From positions 2,267,372 through 2,331,371 of the forward strand of contig NC_084807.1 of NCBI RefSeq assembly GCF_963583255.1: a stretch of 64,000 nt of DNA, in the 5' to 3' direction. The translations under genes and the position numbers were made by a program. Below, in pieces: positions 11,597 to 23,000 of this stretch. The notes under the pieces are model-generated. The model saw nothing but the letters and a program-made list of their open reading frames with translations. It searched no databases and was not told where the DNA came from. This DNA is from Pyrus communis. Its lineage: Eukaryota; Streptophyta; Magnoliopsida; Rosales; Rosaceae. Every line of letters starts with the position of its first letter. The first letter of the stretch is position 1.

Positions 11597-12345
11597 ATGT
11601 ATATGTGTAAGTGTGTGTACGTAAATATATGGTGCGCACTGGGCAACTAGAATTTATAAAGCTATTTAGTTTGAAGCTATTGTGGCCTTCTATGCTTATA
11701 CAGAATTATTTTAGGAGGCAAAGTTGCTGGCTGAGCCCCCCAAGACAGGAGAGTGCAGCATATTTCATTGCATGGTTGCATGCATGGCAGCTGGAGGACA
11801 TACCCACGTGACTATGATTCATGTTGATGAATTTTATACGGGGAGATACACTATTAACAAATCAACTCGTGATCCATGCACAAACTGGCATCACCGACAA
11901 TTACAAACGTTGTCAATAAGTGTGATATAGTTAATGACCCTTTCAAAATGTTATCGTTGATGATTTTCAGGGGTAATATGTCTAACCTATCCAGTATGGT
12001 ACGTATTCGATTTATTTGTCATAATAATTTAGTACTGAAAATTTCACACATAAAATTTTTAACTATCAAATAGAAAGAAATATTAATCCGTACTATTAAA
12101 TGGCAACATTACTGTTATGTTTGAATTATTTACTTAATTTATACTCTCTTTGAATGTGAAAATTTTAAAATTCTACATAACTTTAGATTCAATTGTTTAG
12201 AAATACATTGAAGAATAGTGATAATGAACTCCTCAAAGAACTTAAAGCAAATCTCAAACATTACAATTGTATTACAAGGACAATGAGCAAGGGACTTTGA
12301 AAATGATACTTTTTAAGGTGTCAATTGAAATTTACCTCCCTTATA
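11597..12345. other. A-B spacer, conserved upstream flank of copy A
   Basis: No gene seen. The segment is homologous to sequence upstream of copy B (about 31930-34340, with insertions) and copy C (about 44820-47800, with insertions), sharing phrases such as ACTATTAACAAATCAACTCG. It is part of the duplicated unit. Confidence 0.5.
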
Positions 12346-12355
12346 TAACATTTAG

Positions 12356-13238
12356 GGGTTATTATACAAAATGATCATTGAGATTTGTATGATCAATAGA
12401 AATGGTCCCTGAGATTGTCGATTTTGGGCAATTTTTAAAGCTTTGTAACTCAATCGTTTCTTAACCAAATTCGATCCATAATATATTAGGAAAGTGTATA
12501 ATAAGATTATACCTATTTGGAAGCCCAATGGTTGCCGAAGATGGCAGGAAAATAGCCTGAAAAGTGACTTATTCGTGGGAAAACTGGAAAACTCGCCAGA
12601 AACTGGTTAAACTTTAAATGTTCATAACTTCTTCAATACTCAACCAAATCGAGTGATTCAAAAACGAAAATAATACTTTTTGACGAGACGAAGAGAATGG
12701 TATATTTTTAGAAGGCTAACTCTCCGTGGTTTGGTCGGAAAACGGCTCGAAAGTGGCTAACCATTTTCCAGTTAGCCACTTTCAAGCAGTTTTCCAGCTA
12801 AACCACGGCGATTTAGCAGTAAAAAAAGATACCATTCTTTTTGTATCGTCGAGAAGTATGATTTTCATTTTTGAATCACTTGATTTCGTTGAGTATTGAA
12901 AAAGTTATGAACGTTTAAAATTTACCCAGTTTCCAACGAGTTTTCCAGTTTTCCCGGACCAGTCACCTTTCAGGCTATTTTCCGACCATCACCAGCAATC
13001 ATTAGGTTTCCAAATAGGTATAATCTTATTCTACACTCTCTTATCTTCATTTTGATATATTATGGGTCGAATTTGATTAAGAATCAATTGAGTTACGAAG
13101 TTTTGAAAATTACTTAAAGAGTTTTGATCAAAATCATGAATGGTGGACAATCTCGGGGACCATTTCTATTAATTTTCAATCTCAGGGACCATTTCTATTG
13201 ATCATGCAAATCTCAGGAACCATTTTGTATAATAACCC
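12356..13238. mobile_element. Foldback MULE-type element, 883 bp, almost wholly palindromic
   Basis: The two halves (about 12356-12761 and 12771-13238) are inverted copies of each other with a loop of about 9 nt near 12762-12770. Termini read GGGTTATTATAC and its complement. A perfect 10-bp direct repeat TAACATTTAG flanks it (12346-12355 and 13239-13248), in the range of Mutator target duplications. The empty site is visible in the units of copies B (near 37070) and C (near 47800). No transposase is encoded. If transcribed it would form a long hairpin RNA. Confidence 0.85.
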
Positions 13239-13274
13239 TAACATTTAGTCATTCAGAAGTCCATCCACATAATG

Positions 13275-14970
13275 GAGTGAGGATCCTCGCTTTTACTTCA
13301 GTGGAGTGTTGGTGATGGCCGTAAGATTTCTTTTTTGTATGATAACTGGCTTGGAATCCCTTTGTTCTCTAATATTGATGAGGTTGACATAATTCTTTGA
13401 ATTCTAAGGTAAAAGATTTTATTCAGGATGCAAAATGGTCTATTTCCATTGCTTTTACTTCTTCTTTTTCTCATTTCTCGGAGAAGATTATGAAGATTCC
13501 ATTGTCGATTATGCACACGGATGATGCTTTATTTTGGATAGGTTTATCTTCGGGTACTGTTTCAGCTAATGAGGCTTTTCCTCATTTCTCATATTATGCT
13601 CCGAGTGGAAAATGTGCTAAAATGGTTTGGCATCAATCTACTCAGCCACCCAAGATCTTCATAGTTTGGAAAGTTTATCATGGGTGATTGTTGACTGATG
13701 ATTTATTGCAAAAGCTGAGGTGTGGCCTTAGCTTCTTATTACGCTTTTTGTCATAATGATAGATAATCTCGTGACCATCTTCATCTACATTGTCCTCAAA
13801 CAGTTGCTTTATGGAAATGGATTTTCATTCTTTTTGGCAAGCCTTACGCTCCTTGGCAATTCTTTGAAGACATTTTTTATGGTTCTTTGGTCTCATCTTT
13901 CTCCAAGTCTGTTCGGAAACTTGGTTCTTGTTTATTTGCTATTTCTTTTGGTGTCTTTGGCACGAAATGAACCAGATCAGGTTTGAGAACAAAAAATTTA
14001 GTATTGTCGTATCCCAACATCGTCTTTTTACGGCTTTGGATGGAGTCAACTTCTATGTCTTTTTCTTCTTTCACTGGTTGTGTATCAATTCCTATATTCT
14101 CCATGTTAAGAATTCCATCCCTTTCTTTGGAAGCTCTTAGTTTTGTATCTGTGTTTTGGCATCCGCCTCCCGTTGGGTGGATTAAGATTACCACGGACGG
14201 GGTCTTGTAAAGGGAATGGTTAGGTGGGTAGTGGTGGTGTTTTTCGTGACTCCAATGGTATTTTTTTAGGAGTGTTTGCCTCCTCATCTTCTTATCCAAG
14301 TGCAATTGTTGTAGAGATTGTGGCTATGATTGAGGCAATTCAGATTGCATGGGATAAAGAATGGCATAACATTTGGTTAGAGACAGATTCTATACATGTC
14401 ATCAGCCTTTTATCAGCTCACCCCATGAATGTTCCATGGTTTCTTAAAGTTTCTTGGGCAAATTGTTTATGGCATATTTCTCGTTTACGTTTTTCGCATA
14501 TTTTTAGGGAAGGGAATTGTTTGGCAAATGGTTTTGCTAATTTTGGTGCAATGAATAGTAGTTTTACGTGGTCGAACTTAGTACCTAATTTTACTGATGC
14601 ATATTATAGAAGAGACTGTAACGGGCTTCCATTCTTCCGTTTGAGGTCATGAGAAGCAAATTGTTGTTGTGGAGGTGGATTTTGGTAGTGAAATATGAAC
14701 AGCTGAATTATGGGAAATCAATTCACGTGATTGAAGCTGAAGAATTCTTAAACTAGAACATATTATTTTCATTAATTGTTTCTAGTGGGTATTGGCATAG
14801 TCCCCCTGCTTGTTTTACTTTTCCTTTTTTGTTCATATTATTAATAAAATCTAGTAGAGGGGGGAAGGGCAGAGGGTTTTTGAGTGCAACGATCCTTTCT
14901 CCTTCGTGAGAGGGTTGGTACCTTGCACATGACTGTTGACAAAGAGCTAATCTCACTTAACCCGTCTCTA

Positions 14971-15011
<41 letters not shown>
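13275..15011 (+). pseudogene. 5'-truncated LINE: zinc-binding RT tail, RNase H, poly(A) tail
   Basis: The left end is inside ORF2: a frame with VGDGRKISFLYDNWL near 13308-13352, typical of the region before the zinc-binding domain, then a broken zf-RVT segment to about 13690. The longest open piece (14224-14652, 142 residues) is an RNase H-like domain with GSGGVFRD, an ETDS segment and FREGNCLANGFANFG. A 3' untranslated stretch leads to 40 consecutive A residues at 14972-15011. Against the other units, some 350 bp of host sequence is missing here, so integration came with, or was followed by, a deletion. Not a host gene. Confidence 0.75.
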
Positions 15012-15013
<2 letters not shown>

Positions 15014-15141
15014 TATTGATGAGATTAGTATTAATAGCAAGTGGTATTCATTATCCACAGAAAAATTTGTAGGGGCATTGATTTTGTAAGTCATCACTTG
15101 CCATGCATTGATTTTGTATGTCATCACTCAAAATATATGTA

Positions 15142-15470
15142 AGAGGAATTTGCATAAATACCATTTGAATTGTTGCTGGTGTGCGCATTTACCACTTTAC
15201 TTTTTATTATTTACTGCCTAAACTTTGTATTATGTTGCAATGTACCACCTACTATTAGAAATTTTGTTAAAATAAACTAATTTGTGTCCAAGTGGTGTAC
15301 ACTTAGGCTGGGTTTATGCTGGCCACATCATCAGTTAAAAAAAATTTTAAAAATGGATGGTGCGTTGCAACATAATACAAAGTCTAGATGCTAAGTACAA
15401 AAAACTAAAAGTTTAGGTGATAAATATGTACACCAGCAAAAATTTAGGTAGTATTTGTGCAAAGTCCACT
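15142..15470. mobile_element. Long-TIR MITE (palindromic)
   Basis: The left arm (from about 15142) and the right arm (to about 15470) are inverted copies over roughly 100 bp, sharing ACTTTGTATTATGTTGCAA near the centre on both arms. The matching place in copy C's unit (near 48240) lacks it. Boundaries are approximate because no clear target duplication was found. Confidence 0.6.
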
Positions 15471-15904
15471 ATAATTAATTACAGTTTATTACTTATTTTA
15501 TACAAGTGATATTACTATTTGAAGTTATATATTCAGAAAGGGGGATGAATGTAATGAATTGAAGAAGAATACATATTCATTAGAACACTCCATGTGACAC
15601 TATTTAATTTAGAAGATTAATCGTACATTCTTTGATTCTCAAAATTTAAATGTAAGCGGCCGTACATTTTTTATTCGCAGAGATCAACAATTATGACATA
15701 GTGTGATATTAGCGGCTGCTTAGTGCTGCACCAGTGGAAGCATTAAACTATATATTAATAGGAACACAGTTATTAACAAAGTCAATCATCCCTACCCTGA
15801 AAAGAAAACATTTTCATTTAAACAATGGCTATAGTTTGTTTAGTTGATCGTTTAATTATCTGCCAATAAGGGCATAACAAAGGGATGCAGCATGATTACT
15901 TAAA

Positions 15905-16061
15905 GTGTAATGTTAAGAAGACTAAATTTTGTAAATTAAATGATATGGAAGTTGATAATTGAGTTATTACTTAAACGTTATAAATGTACTCATTTCCTAT
16001 TTGTGACATATCATTTAGTTTGCAAATTTAATCTACAAATTTAGTCTTTTTAGCATTACTT
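15905..16061. mobile_element. MITE of the GGTAATGCTAG family
   Basis: Inverted termini (GTGTAATGTTAAGAAG and the inverse of CTTTTTAGCATTAC) enclose about 157 bp. Flanking repeats TTACTTAAA (15896-15904) and TTACTTAAT (16062-16070) match at 8 of 9 positions. It is related to the elements at 11429, 19649 and 60425. Confidence 0.65.
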
Positions 16062-16420
16062 TTACTTAATTAAACCAATAGTTTCTTATTTTCCCTTCAT
16101 ATATACGGCTAAGCACGTGCTTACATGTTACTGGTACAATAATTTGCCCCCTAAATTATATTGGAAAGCAAGCAAAAGTGATTTTAATAGCTCAACAGCT
16201 TTTTAAAATATAAAATCGAAGCTTTATAAAATAAGTACTACTAAGTACTAACAAACAGCTTCGATTAGAATCATCAAATGCATGTGCTCGCTTTTCCATT
16301 TGTTATATATGTTTGAAATTTGTGCCCCGTTTGGTGCCCTATTCCAAAATTTTAATCCAACCTATTTTTCGTTCACATTATAATTCTACTCATCATAAAA
16401 ATTTTAAGCAGCTGAAATGC

Positions 16421-18438
16421 TGTAACGACCCGTCCCCAATTATTACGATTTTTGTAATATTTAAATGTGAATTTATGAAAATGCCTTTCGAGTCAAAGTG
16501 TTGACTTTTGTTGATTTCCGTGTCGTGTCACGTAAGGTTCATTTTCTTAGCGTATCCTCGTAGTACTCGTCGCCATGAACGCGTGGGCGCAAACGGATTG
16601 TGATTTGGAATTATAACGAAGGAGATATTAATCTTTAAAGTCGGGGGCATTTTAGTAAATTGGTTATTTTTTGGAATACTCTAGATTTTTGGAGCAAAAT
16701 TTGGTGGAGCCATATGTGTGTGGTCCAGATTTAAAGAAGAAAAGATGGGCAATGGAGATAAGCTATAAAGGAGAGAAAGGAGGGGGATGTGAAGCCAACC
16801 GGGATAAGAGAAAAATGGTGAGGACCAATGAGAAGGGAAGGAAAGGAAGGGAAAGGAGAAGGGTGAGAAGCACGAGATCATGGATCCTTACCGGTTCTCT
16901 ACGACCCAACTCGCGGAAACTGTGAAACCCGATAGGTTTCGATGGTTTTCCAGCCAATTTCCGACGATTTATGCTGAGTTATCACCTGGGAACTTTTCAC
17001 CAGCCTTCCCTCTTCGATTTTCCACACAAATTAGACAAGATTTGGTCTTAGTTGCATGACAATGGCACCGGCGGCACCATGGTGTTCTTGGTGGCAATTC
17101 GCCAATTTTTGAAGCAAAGTCCTTCGATCTCTACCACCATTAGACTCTCATTAAACCCATAAACAATGCCCAATCATTGGTTGGAGTGTCAGAGTCGATT
17201 TGAGGACGAATCAAGAACACCCATCTTAAGGGTTTCTGAAGGGTTTTCGTGAAATTGGGGTTTTTCCCTGCCAAATTGGCCTTAGTCACAGGTGCCGATC
17301 GTTCATGACGCCTTGATGTTGTGCTAGGGAGTTGTAGCATGGACTCCAGGTGAGTGGGCTTTTGGTTTTCTATATATATACGTATGTATACCTTACGTTT
17401 TTCCCAGAAATTGTTTTAAATGAAATGTGATTGAAATGCCATGTCATACTTGCGTTATATTTTAGTATATGCATTGGTGTAGTCATGTATAATATTGCAT
17501 GATGCTGCGGAGCCCAGGTGAGCTACACGTGAGTACATTATGATGTTAGTGGTTGTGCTGTACATGGTTATGCCTAGTTGCATTTGGTACTCATTATCCT
17601 GCACCTCAGTGTTAGTGCTTCACCCGAGGTTAGAGCCAGGCTTCACGTGATCGTTCACCTCCCGCACCATACCCTCACCTTGGATCCAAAGCAGGTGCCA
17701 GCCTATCGTACAGACCACATTAGGTGATTCTGACTCGTAAGTGACTTACGATACTTCGCACAGCCTTCACGTGATCGTAGTACCTGAGCGTATTTATTTA
17801 CACCCAGCATGTCGTACAGACCACATTAGGTGGTTCCGACTTGTGTGCAGGAATTGGTTAATGAGCTATAGGTTCAGCCGTATAGGTCATGTTAGGTGAC
17901 TCCGGCTGGTATATTATTTTACATTGATTTATTTCACCTTACTTACTTATTTCATTGCTGAGATACTTGACATGGCATATACTTGGTTTTCACTACTCTC
18001 GAGCATGATTTCTATATACATATGTATTATTATTTTCTGGGAAATTATACAAGTTTTACGGCGATGGATTATAATGTTTTTAAAAGGTTTTTATTAAAAA
18101 TTTTATTTTCAGGCCCACTCACCCTTGTTTTTGCACCCCTACAGGTTGTAGATGTTGGATGTTCGTATCGACAAGGATTTGTGGCGAATCTTAGTATAAG
18201 TGGCTACCTCTGATGGTATGATCCTTACCCACACTACTGTACTTTACTTATGTTCTGACGTTGCGTGTGAAATGGGTTCGTTCCCGCTCACAATGCACTT
18301 TGGTCCTTAGGCACTTTTAGATTTAAATTTATTCACATTGTCCACATCATTATACTTTATGGCTTGGTCACCTTCTAGGTGTCGGCCAGCACAACTCGAT
18401 TCGAAGTCCTAGTAGACATTCCGGATCGTGGTGTGTCA
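16421..18438. mobile_element. Solo LTR of a large LTR retrotransposon, 2.0 kb
   Basis: Starts TGTAACGACCCGTCC and ends GTGTGTCA. It is flanked by a perfect 5-bp duplication AATGC (16416-16420 and 18439-18443). The empty site is intact in the unit of copy C near 50739. There is no second LTR or interior. The same family is present as a second solo LTR at 34400-36950. LTR length and lack of coding suggest a Gypsy-type parent (inference). Short repeats with GTACAG(A/G)(C/T)CAC(A/G)TTAGGTG occur near 17700-17900. Confidence 0.85.
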
Positions 18439-18443
18439 AATGC

Positions 18444-18745
18444 TATTTCATCACTCACCATTATTATTAAAATAACTTCTAATATATCTAAATTATTTTC
18501 TAAATTTTTAAAAGAAGAAATATTAATATGTTTCCAGGAAGAACCATTAATCCCTTCTTTAATCGCAGCCACCCTCCTCAGCAATCAAAACCTTTGGCAC
18601 CTGCTTGGTGGCATCTCCTTAGAGAGAGAAAGAGAGAGGGGGGGGGGGGGGAAGAGGGGGTAGAAGAGAAGGGGAGGGGGGAAAGAAACAGGAAACAAAG
18701 AGAGCAAAATGGCCAGAAAGAAAGACAGTGGGAATGGGGGAGAAA
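18444..18745. other. A-B spacer homologous to 50740-51077
   Basis: No gene seen. The sequence aligns with the C-D spacer and includes a purine-rich GA/G-run tract at 18620-18700 that is shared, in diverged form, with 50950-51060. Confidence 0.45.
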
Positions 18746-19062
18746 TAGGGTGGGGATGTTGCGAGTTATATGTTTATATATTTGTATTGTTAACTATAAA
18801 TACTAAATAGTAGTGTCTTGTCTCACATCGATGAAATGCATATATAATACCAATTGTAACTTTTATATATATTCCACTTTGGAGTAGTTCGCTCTAGATG
18901 ACCTGTGTGCTTTAATTTTGTGCCCACTTTTTCTTAGAAATGTGCCATAGGTGTTCAGTTAGTGTTTATGCTGTCGTGATTTCCTTCGTTAAAAAAAAAA
19001 AAACGTGAACATTGTCATGCATGAAAAGTGATCTGCTACAGTGCTGTGAACAATGTTTAAGA
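18746..19062 (+). mobile_element. Remnant of an old copia element (LTR plus leader)
   Basis: Matches the 5' LTR and leader of the copia element at 51078 onwards (shared phrases AGTTATATGTTTATATAT and TTAATTTTGTGCCCACTTTT, the latter nearly identical there). A deletion removes the LTR end and primer site, and nothing of gag-pol follows. Presence at the same place in two units implies the copia insertion is older than the duplication. Confidence 0.6.
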
Positions 19063-19639
19063 AATAGGGTAATGGGACAAGTTTAGCAACACTCAAAATT
19101 TTGATAAAACATGATTTCTTTTTGGAGTCCTTGCAATTCAACACTTGTTTAAATTATACTTACGTTAAAACGGGGACAATAGGATGTATGGACTCGAGAA
19201 ATGGTGTTTTATTAAAATTGATAAATATTACCAGATACAATCAAGCACCAAAAAAAAAAAAAAAAAATAACGAAATTCAACTTGTATAATTACAAACATA
19301 AATAGAAATACTAACTTGTTGAAGATAGAGGCTTGCTATGCAATGTCCTTAGACAGGATTTTGTACCCACTTGTGTACTTGTGGTTGTTTGGATGTTGTC
19401 TAACCAAAATTCAATTATTTATCTTTTAAGGTTCGCGCACTTGATTCTTAGAATCTAGCGAACTATTTTGAGTTTCTCTCAAAGAAACTAGACACGAATT
19501 ACAAAAATTCTACAGCCAACTTTTGTGTGAAAGTGTCCAAACGCCTACCGGTCAATGAGCCTAAAACCAATGCTAGTTTCCCTAACTTTCTCGATCTCCC
19601 ATAATACCCGACACGTTTTGTAATTGAATCATGAACAGT
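19063..19639. other. A-B spacer, no gene seen
   Basis: Low-complexity AT-rich sequence with an A-run at 19251-19267. No coding region or classifiable repeat was recognised. An element boundary may lie near 19063, where homology to the C-D spacer copia stops. Confidence 0.3.
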
Positions 19640-19648
19640 TTGTTGGAA

Positions 19649-19802
19649 GGGTAATGCTAGGAAGATAAAATTTGAAAAACTAAATAACATAGAAGTTGAT
19701 GATTAGATATTACTTTAGTGTTGATAATATGATTAATGTTATTGGTGACACATTATTTAGTTTGCAAATTTTTCTACAAATTTAATTTTTCTAGCATTAC
19801 TT
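19649..19802. mobile_element. MITE of the GGTAATGCTAG family with 9-bp TSD
   Basis: 154 bp with inverted termini GGGTAATGCTAGGAAG and the inverse of TTTTTCTAGCATTAC. A perfect 9-bp direct repeat TTGTTGGAA flanks it (19640-19648 and 19803-19811), pointing to Mutator-type mobilisation of this family. Confidence 0.8.
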
Positions 19803-20054
19803 TTGTTGGAATTTTAATTGGGTATTTCAAAATACAAATTTGTCCGATTAATTTTATGCCATTATTATTTTCTTACTGCATGTATATCAATGTCAAGCCA
19901 TTTATTATATCCTTAAATCACTATAGGGTGGTTTCTTTCATTAATATTGGAAAACGTTGTTTCTCCGTTCAAGCAGCTAATTATATGTCTAATATTTAGT
20001 ATGCAAATAAAAGTCATTAGCTTCATTTATACTTAGCTATTAAGAGGTTGCTAA

Positions 20055-23000
20055 TGTTAAGTAATATGCAGAAAGTAAAACAGAGATATCACAGATGAGG
20101 AAGAAGAAGAAAACAGAGAAGGTTTAGAGAGAGAGAGAGAAAGAAAGAAGGAATTGTTGTTTTAATAAGAAAGAAGGAATTTTTGTTTTAATGTTTCTTG
20201 ATTAATACTTGATTACAAAGAGTACAGTTGCTATATAGATGAGTACATAGCTAACTGCCTTAACCAACCCAATTACTTACCAACAATCCTAACTAATTAT
20301 TCTAACAGCCACACTCCTAACTGCCTTATCTATTTGGTTGTTTTATCCTATATATTCTAACATCCCCCTGCAAGCTCATGGTGGTCCAAGCATGAGATTG
20401 TTGCAGTGAGTATTGAACAATGGCGAACTCAGTCCTTTGGTAAGAATGTCGGCAAACTGCTCGGAAGAAGATACAAACTGAACACGAGCTTCTTGCTTGC
20501 AACACGTTCTCTCACAAAGTGAACATCAACTTTAATATGTTTTGCACGCTGATGTTGCACTGGATTAAAAGACAATGCGATTGCAGAAAGGTTGTAAAAA
20601 AAAAGAACTGGGGGGGTAAGGAATTTGAACTTGCAGAACCTGAAATAATTGTTGCAACCAATCCAATTCAGCAGCAGTGGATGAGAGAGCTCGATATTCA
20701 GCTTCAGTTGATGATCTTGATACTGTTTGTTGTTTCTTTGAAGCCTAAGAGATAGGATTGTTACCCAGAAACACAACAAAACTTGTTGTAGAATGCCTAT
20801 CATTAGGGTCCCCAGCCCAATCAGCATCCCTAAAAGATCGGAGTGTTAAACTACCTTTTGTATATCGAATTCCATGTGTCATAGTCCCTTTGAGATATCG
20901 CAAGATTCTCTTCACAGCCAAATAATGAGAAGCCATTGGAGACTGCATAAACTGACAAACTTGGTGGACTGAGAAGGCTATGTCTGGCTTTGTAAAAACC
21001 AAGTATTGTAAGGCACCAACAATACTTCTATAAAGACTAGGATTATTAAAAGGTTCCCCATCATCCTTCAATAACCTGTTATATGGTAAGCAAGGGGTTG
21101 CACATGGTTTAGAATCGAACATTTCAGTTTTTTGCAACAAATCTTTCACATACTTCTCTTGAGATAAAAACAACCCTTTCATCCGTGTTTGTAATTTGTA
21201 TCCCAAGAAAATAATGAAGAGACCCCAGATTTTTGAGATCAAATTCATTTGTTAAATCTGCAATAACCTGTGTAATCATCTCAGTGGCATTTCCAGTGAT
21301 TATGATGTCATCTACGTAGAGCAACAGAATCACAAGTGAAGAACCAGAACTTTTGACAAAGATCGATGAATTAGCATATGTATTGTGGAACCCTAATTTG
21401 GGCAGAAAGCTTGTGAATCTGTCATTCCAAGCCCTTGGGGCTTACTTGAGTCCATAGAGGGACTTATGTAATTTACAGACTTTAAGAGGATGATGATGGT
21501 CTTTAAATCCCGAAGGTTGAGACATATAAACTTCTTCTTGTAAAATGCCATGAAGGAAGGCATTTTTGACATATAATTAATGTAGAGGCCAAGCATGATG
21601 AGCTGCCAAAGCTAACACTAACCTGACAGTGGTTGGTTTAACAACAGGACTGAATGTTTCCCCATAGTCGAGTCCATGCTCCTGATTAAACCCTTTTGCA
21701 ACAAGTCTCGCTTTGTACCTTGCTATTGTCCCATCAGAATTCCTCTTGATTTTAAATACCCACTTGCAGCCGACAAGGTTCTTATTGTGTGGAAGATTCA
21801 CTAGACTCCAGGTTCTTTGAGAATGTAAAGCTGTAATCTCTTCATTCATAGCCTCATTCCACACTGGTTCTTTCAAAGCTGACTTATATGTTGCAGGCTC
21901 TGTGGTAGTAAGGTCAACCCCTTCAGAATCACAAATTGATGCATACAAGGCTTTATGCTTCACAATACCACTTTTGGATTGAGTCTGCATGGGGTGGAGA
22001 TTCATTAATGGAATCTCAAGAACTACTTGGAAAGTCTCATGACAGAACTCAAGTGCCACAGGGGTTGATGAAGATGGAGATGGAGCAGCAATAATGGACT
22101 GTGGTGTGGTCAGGGTATCAGTATCATAAGAACCAGAAGTCTGCAATACATCTGGGGACTCAATAGATCTGTGACATGACTTTGTATGCATATGAGGTGA
22201 TTGACTATGTGTTGGAGATGGCTGTGCATGTATTTGAGGTGACTGAGATCTAGTAGATGGAGTATCTCTAGGTGTAGATAAAGTTTGCACTCTAGAATTT
22301 GAAACTGGTGAAACAAGAACATTTTGAAGATTTGGAGTTGGTAGTAGTGCATTGTCAAGTAATGGTGCGGGAGTAAGAATCTGAGCTTTAGGGTAAACAT
22401 GTAGTAATGGAAATGGAAACTCGAGTTCATTGAATAGGACATGTCTAGAAATGTAGCACTTTTTGGTTTCCAGATGATAACAGAAGTACCTTTTGTAGTA
22501 AGGAGCATATCCTAAAAATAAGCATCGAGAGGTTTTAGGTTGTAATTTTGAGGTGTTATATGGTTTAAGGAGAGGGTAACAAGAACAACCGAATACTCTT
22601 AAGTGAGAAAGATCAGAAATAGCATCATAGAGTAATTCAAAGGGTGATTTGTTATGAAGGACAGTAGTTGGCATTCTATTGATTAAGTAGGTTGCTGTAT
22701 GACAGGCATAAGTCTAAAAGAATGAAGGTAAATGAGCAGTCTGCAACAATGTAAGGGCAGTTTCTACAATATGCCTATGTTTATGTTATGCTAACCCATT
22801 TTGTTCAGGGGTATAGGGACAAGAAATATGATGAAAAACACCATGTTCAGTGAGAAATGTTTGAAACTTTTTACTAATAAATTCTCCTCCTCCATCACTT
22901 TGCAAAATTTTTATTTTGGTTGTAAATTGAGTGCAAACATAATGATAGAAAAAGACAAATGTAGAGAAAAGGTCTGATTTATTGATTAAGGGAAAAATCC

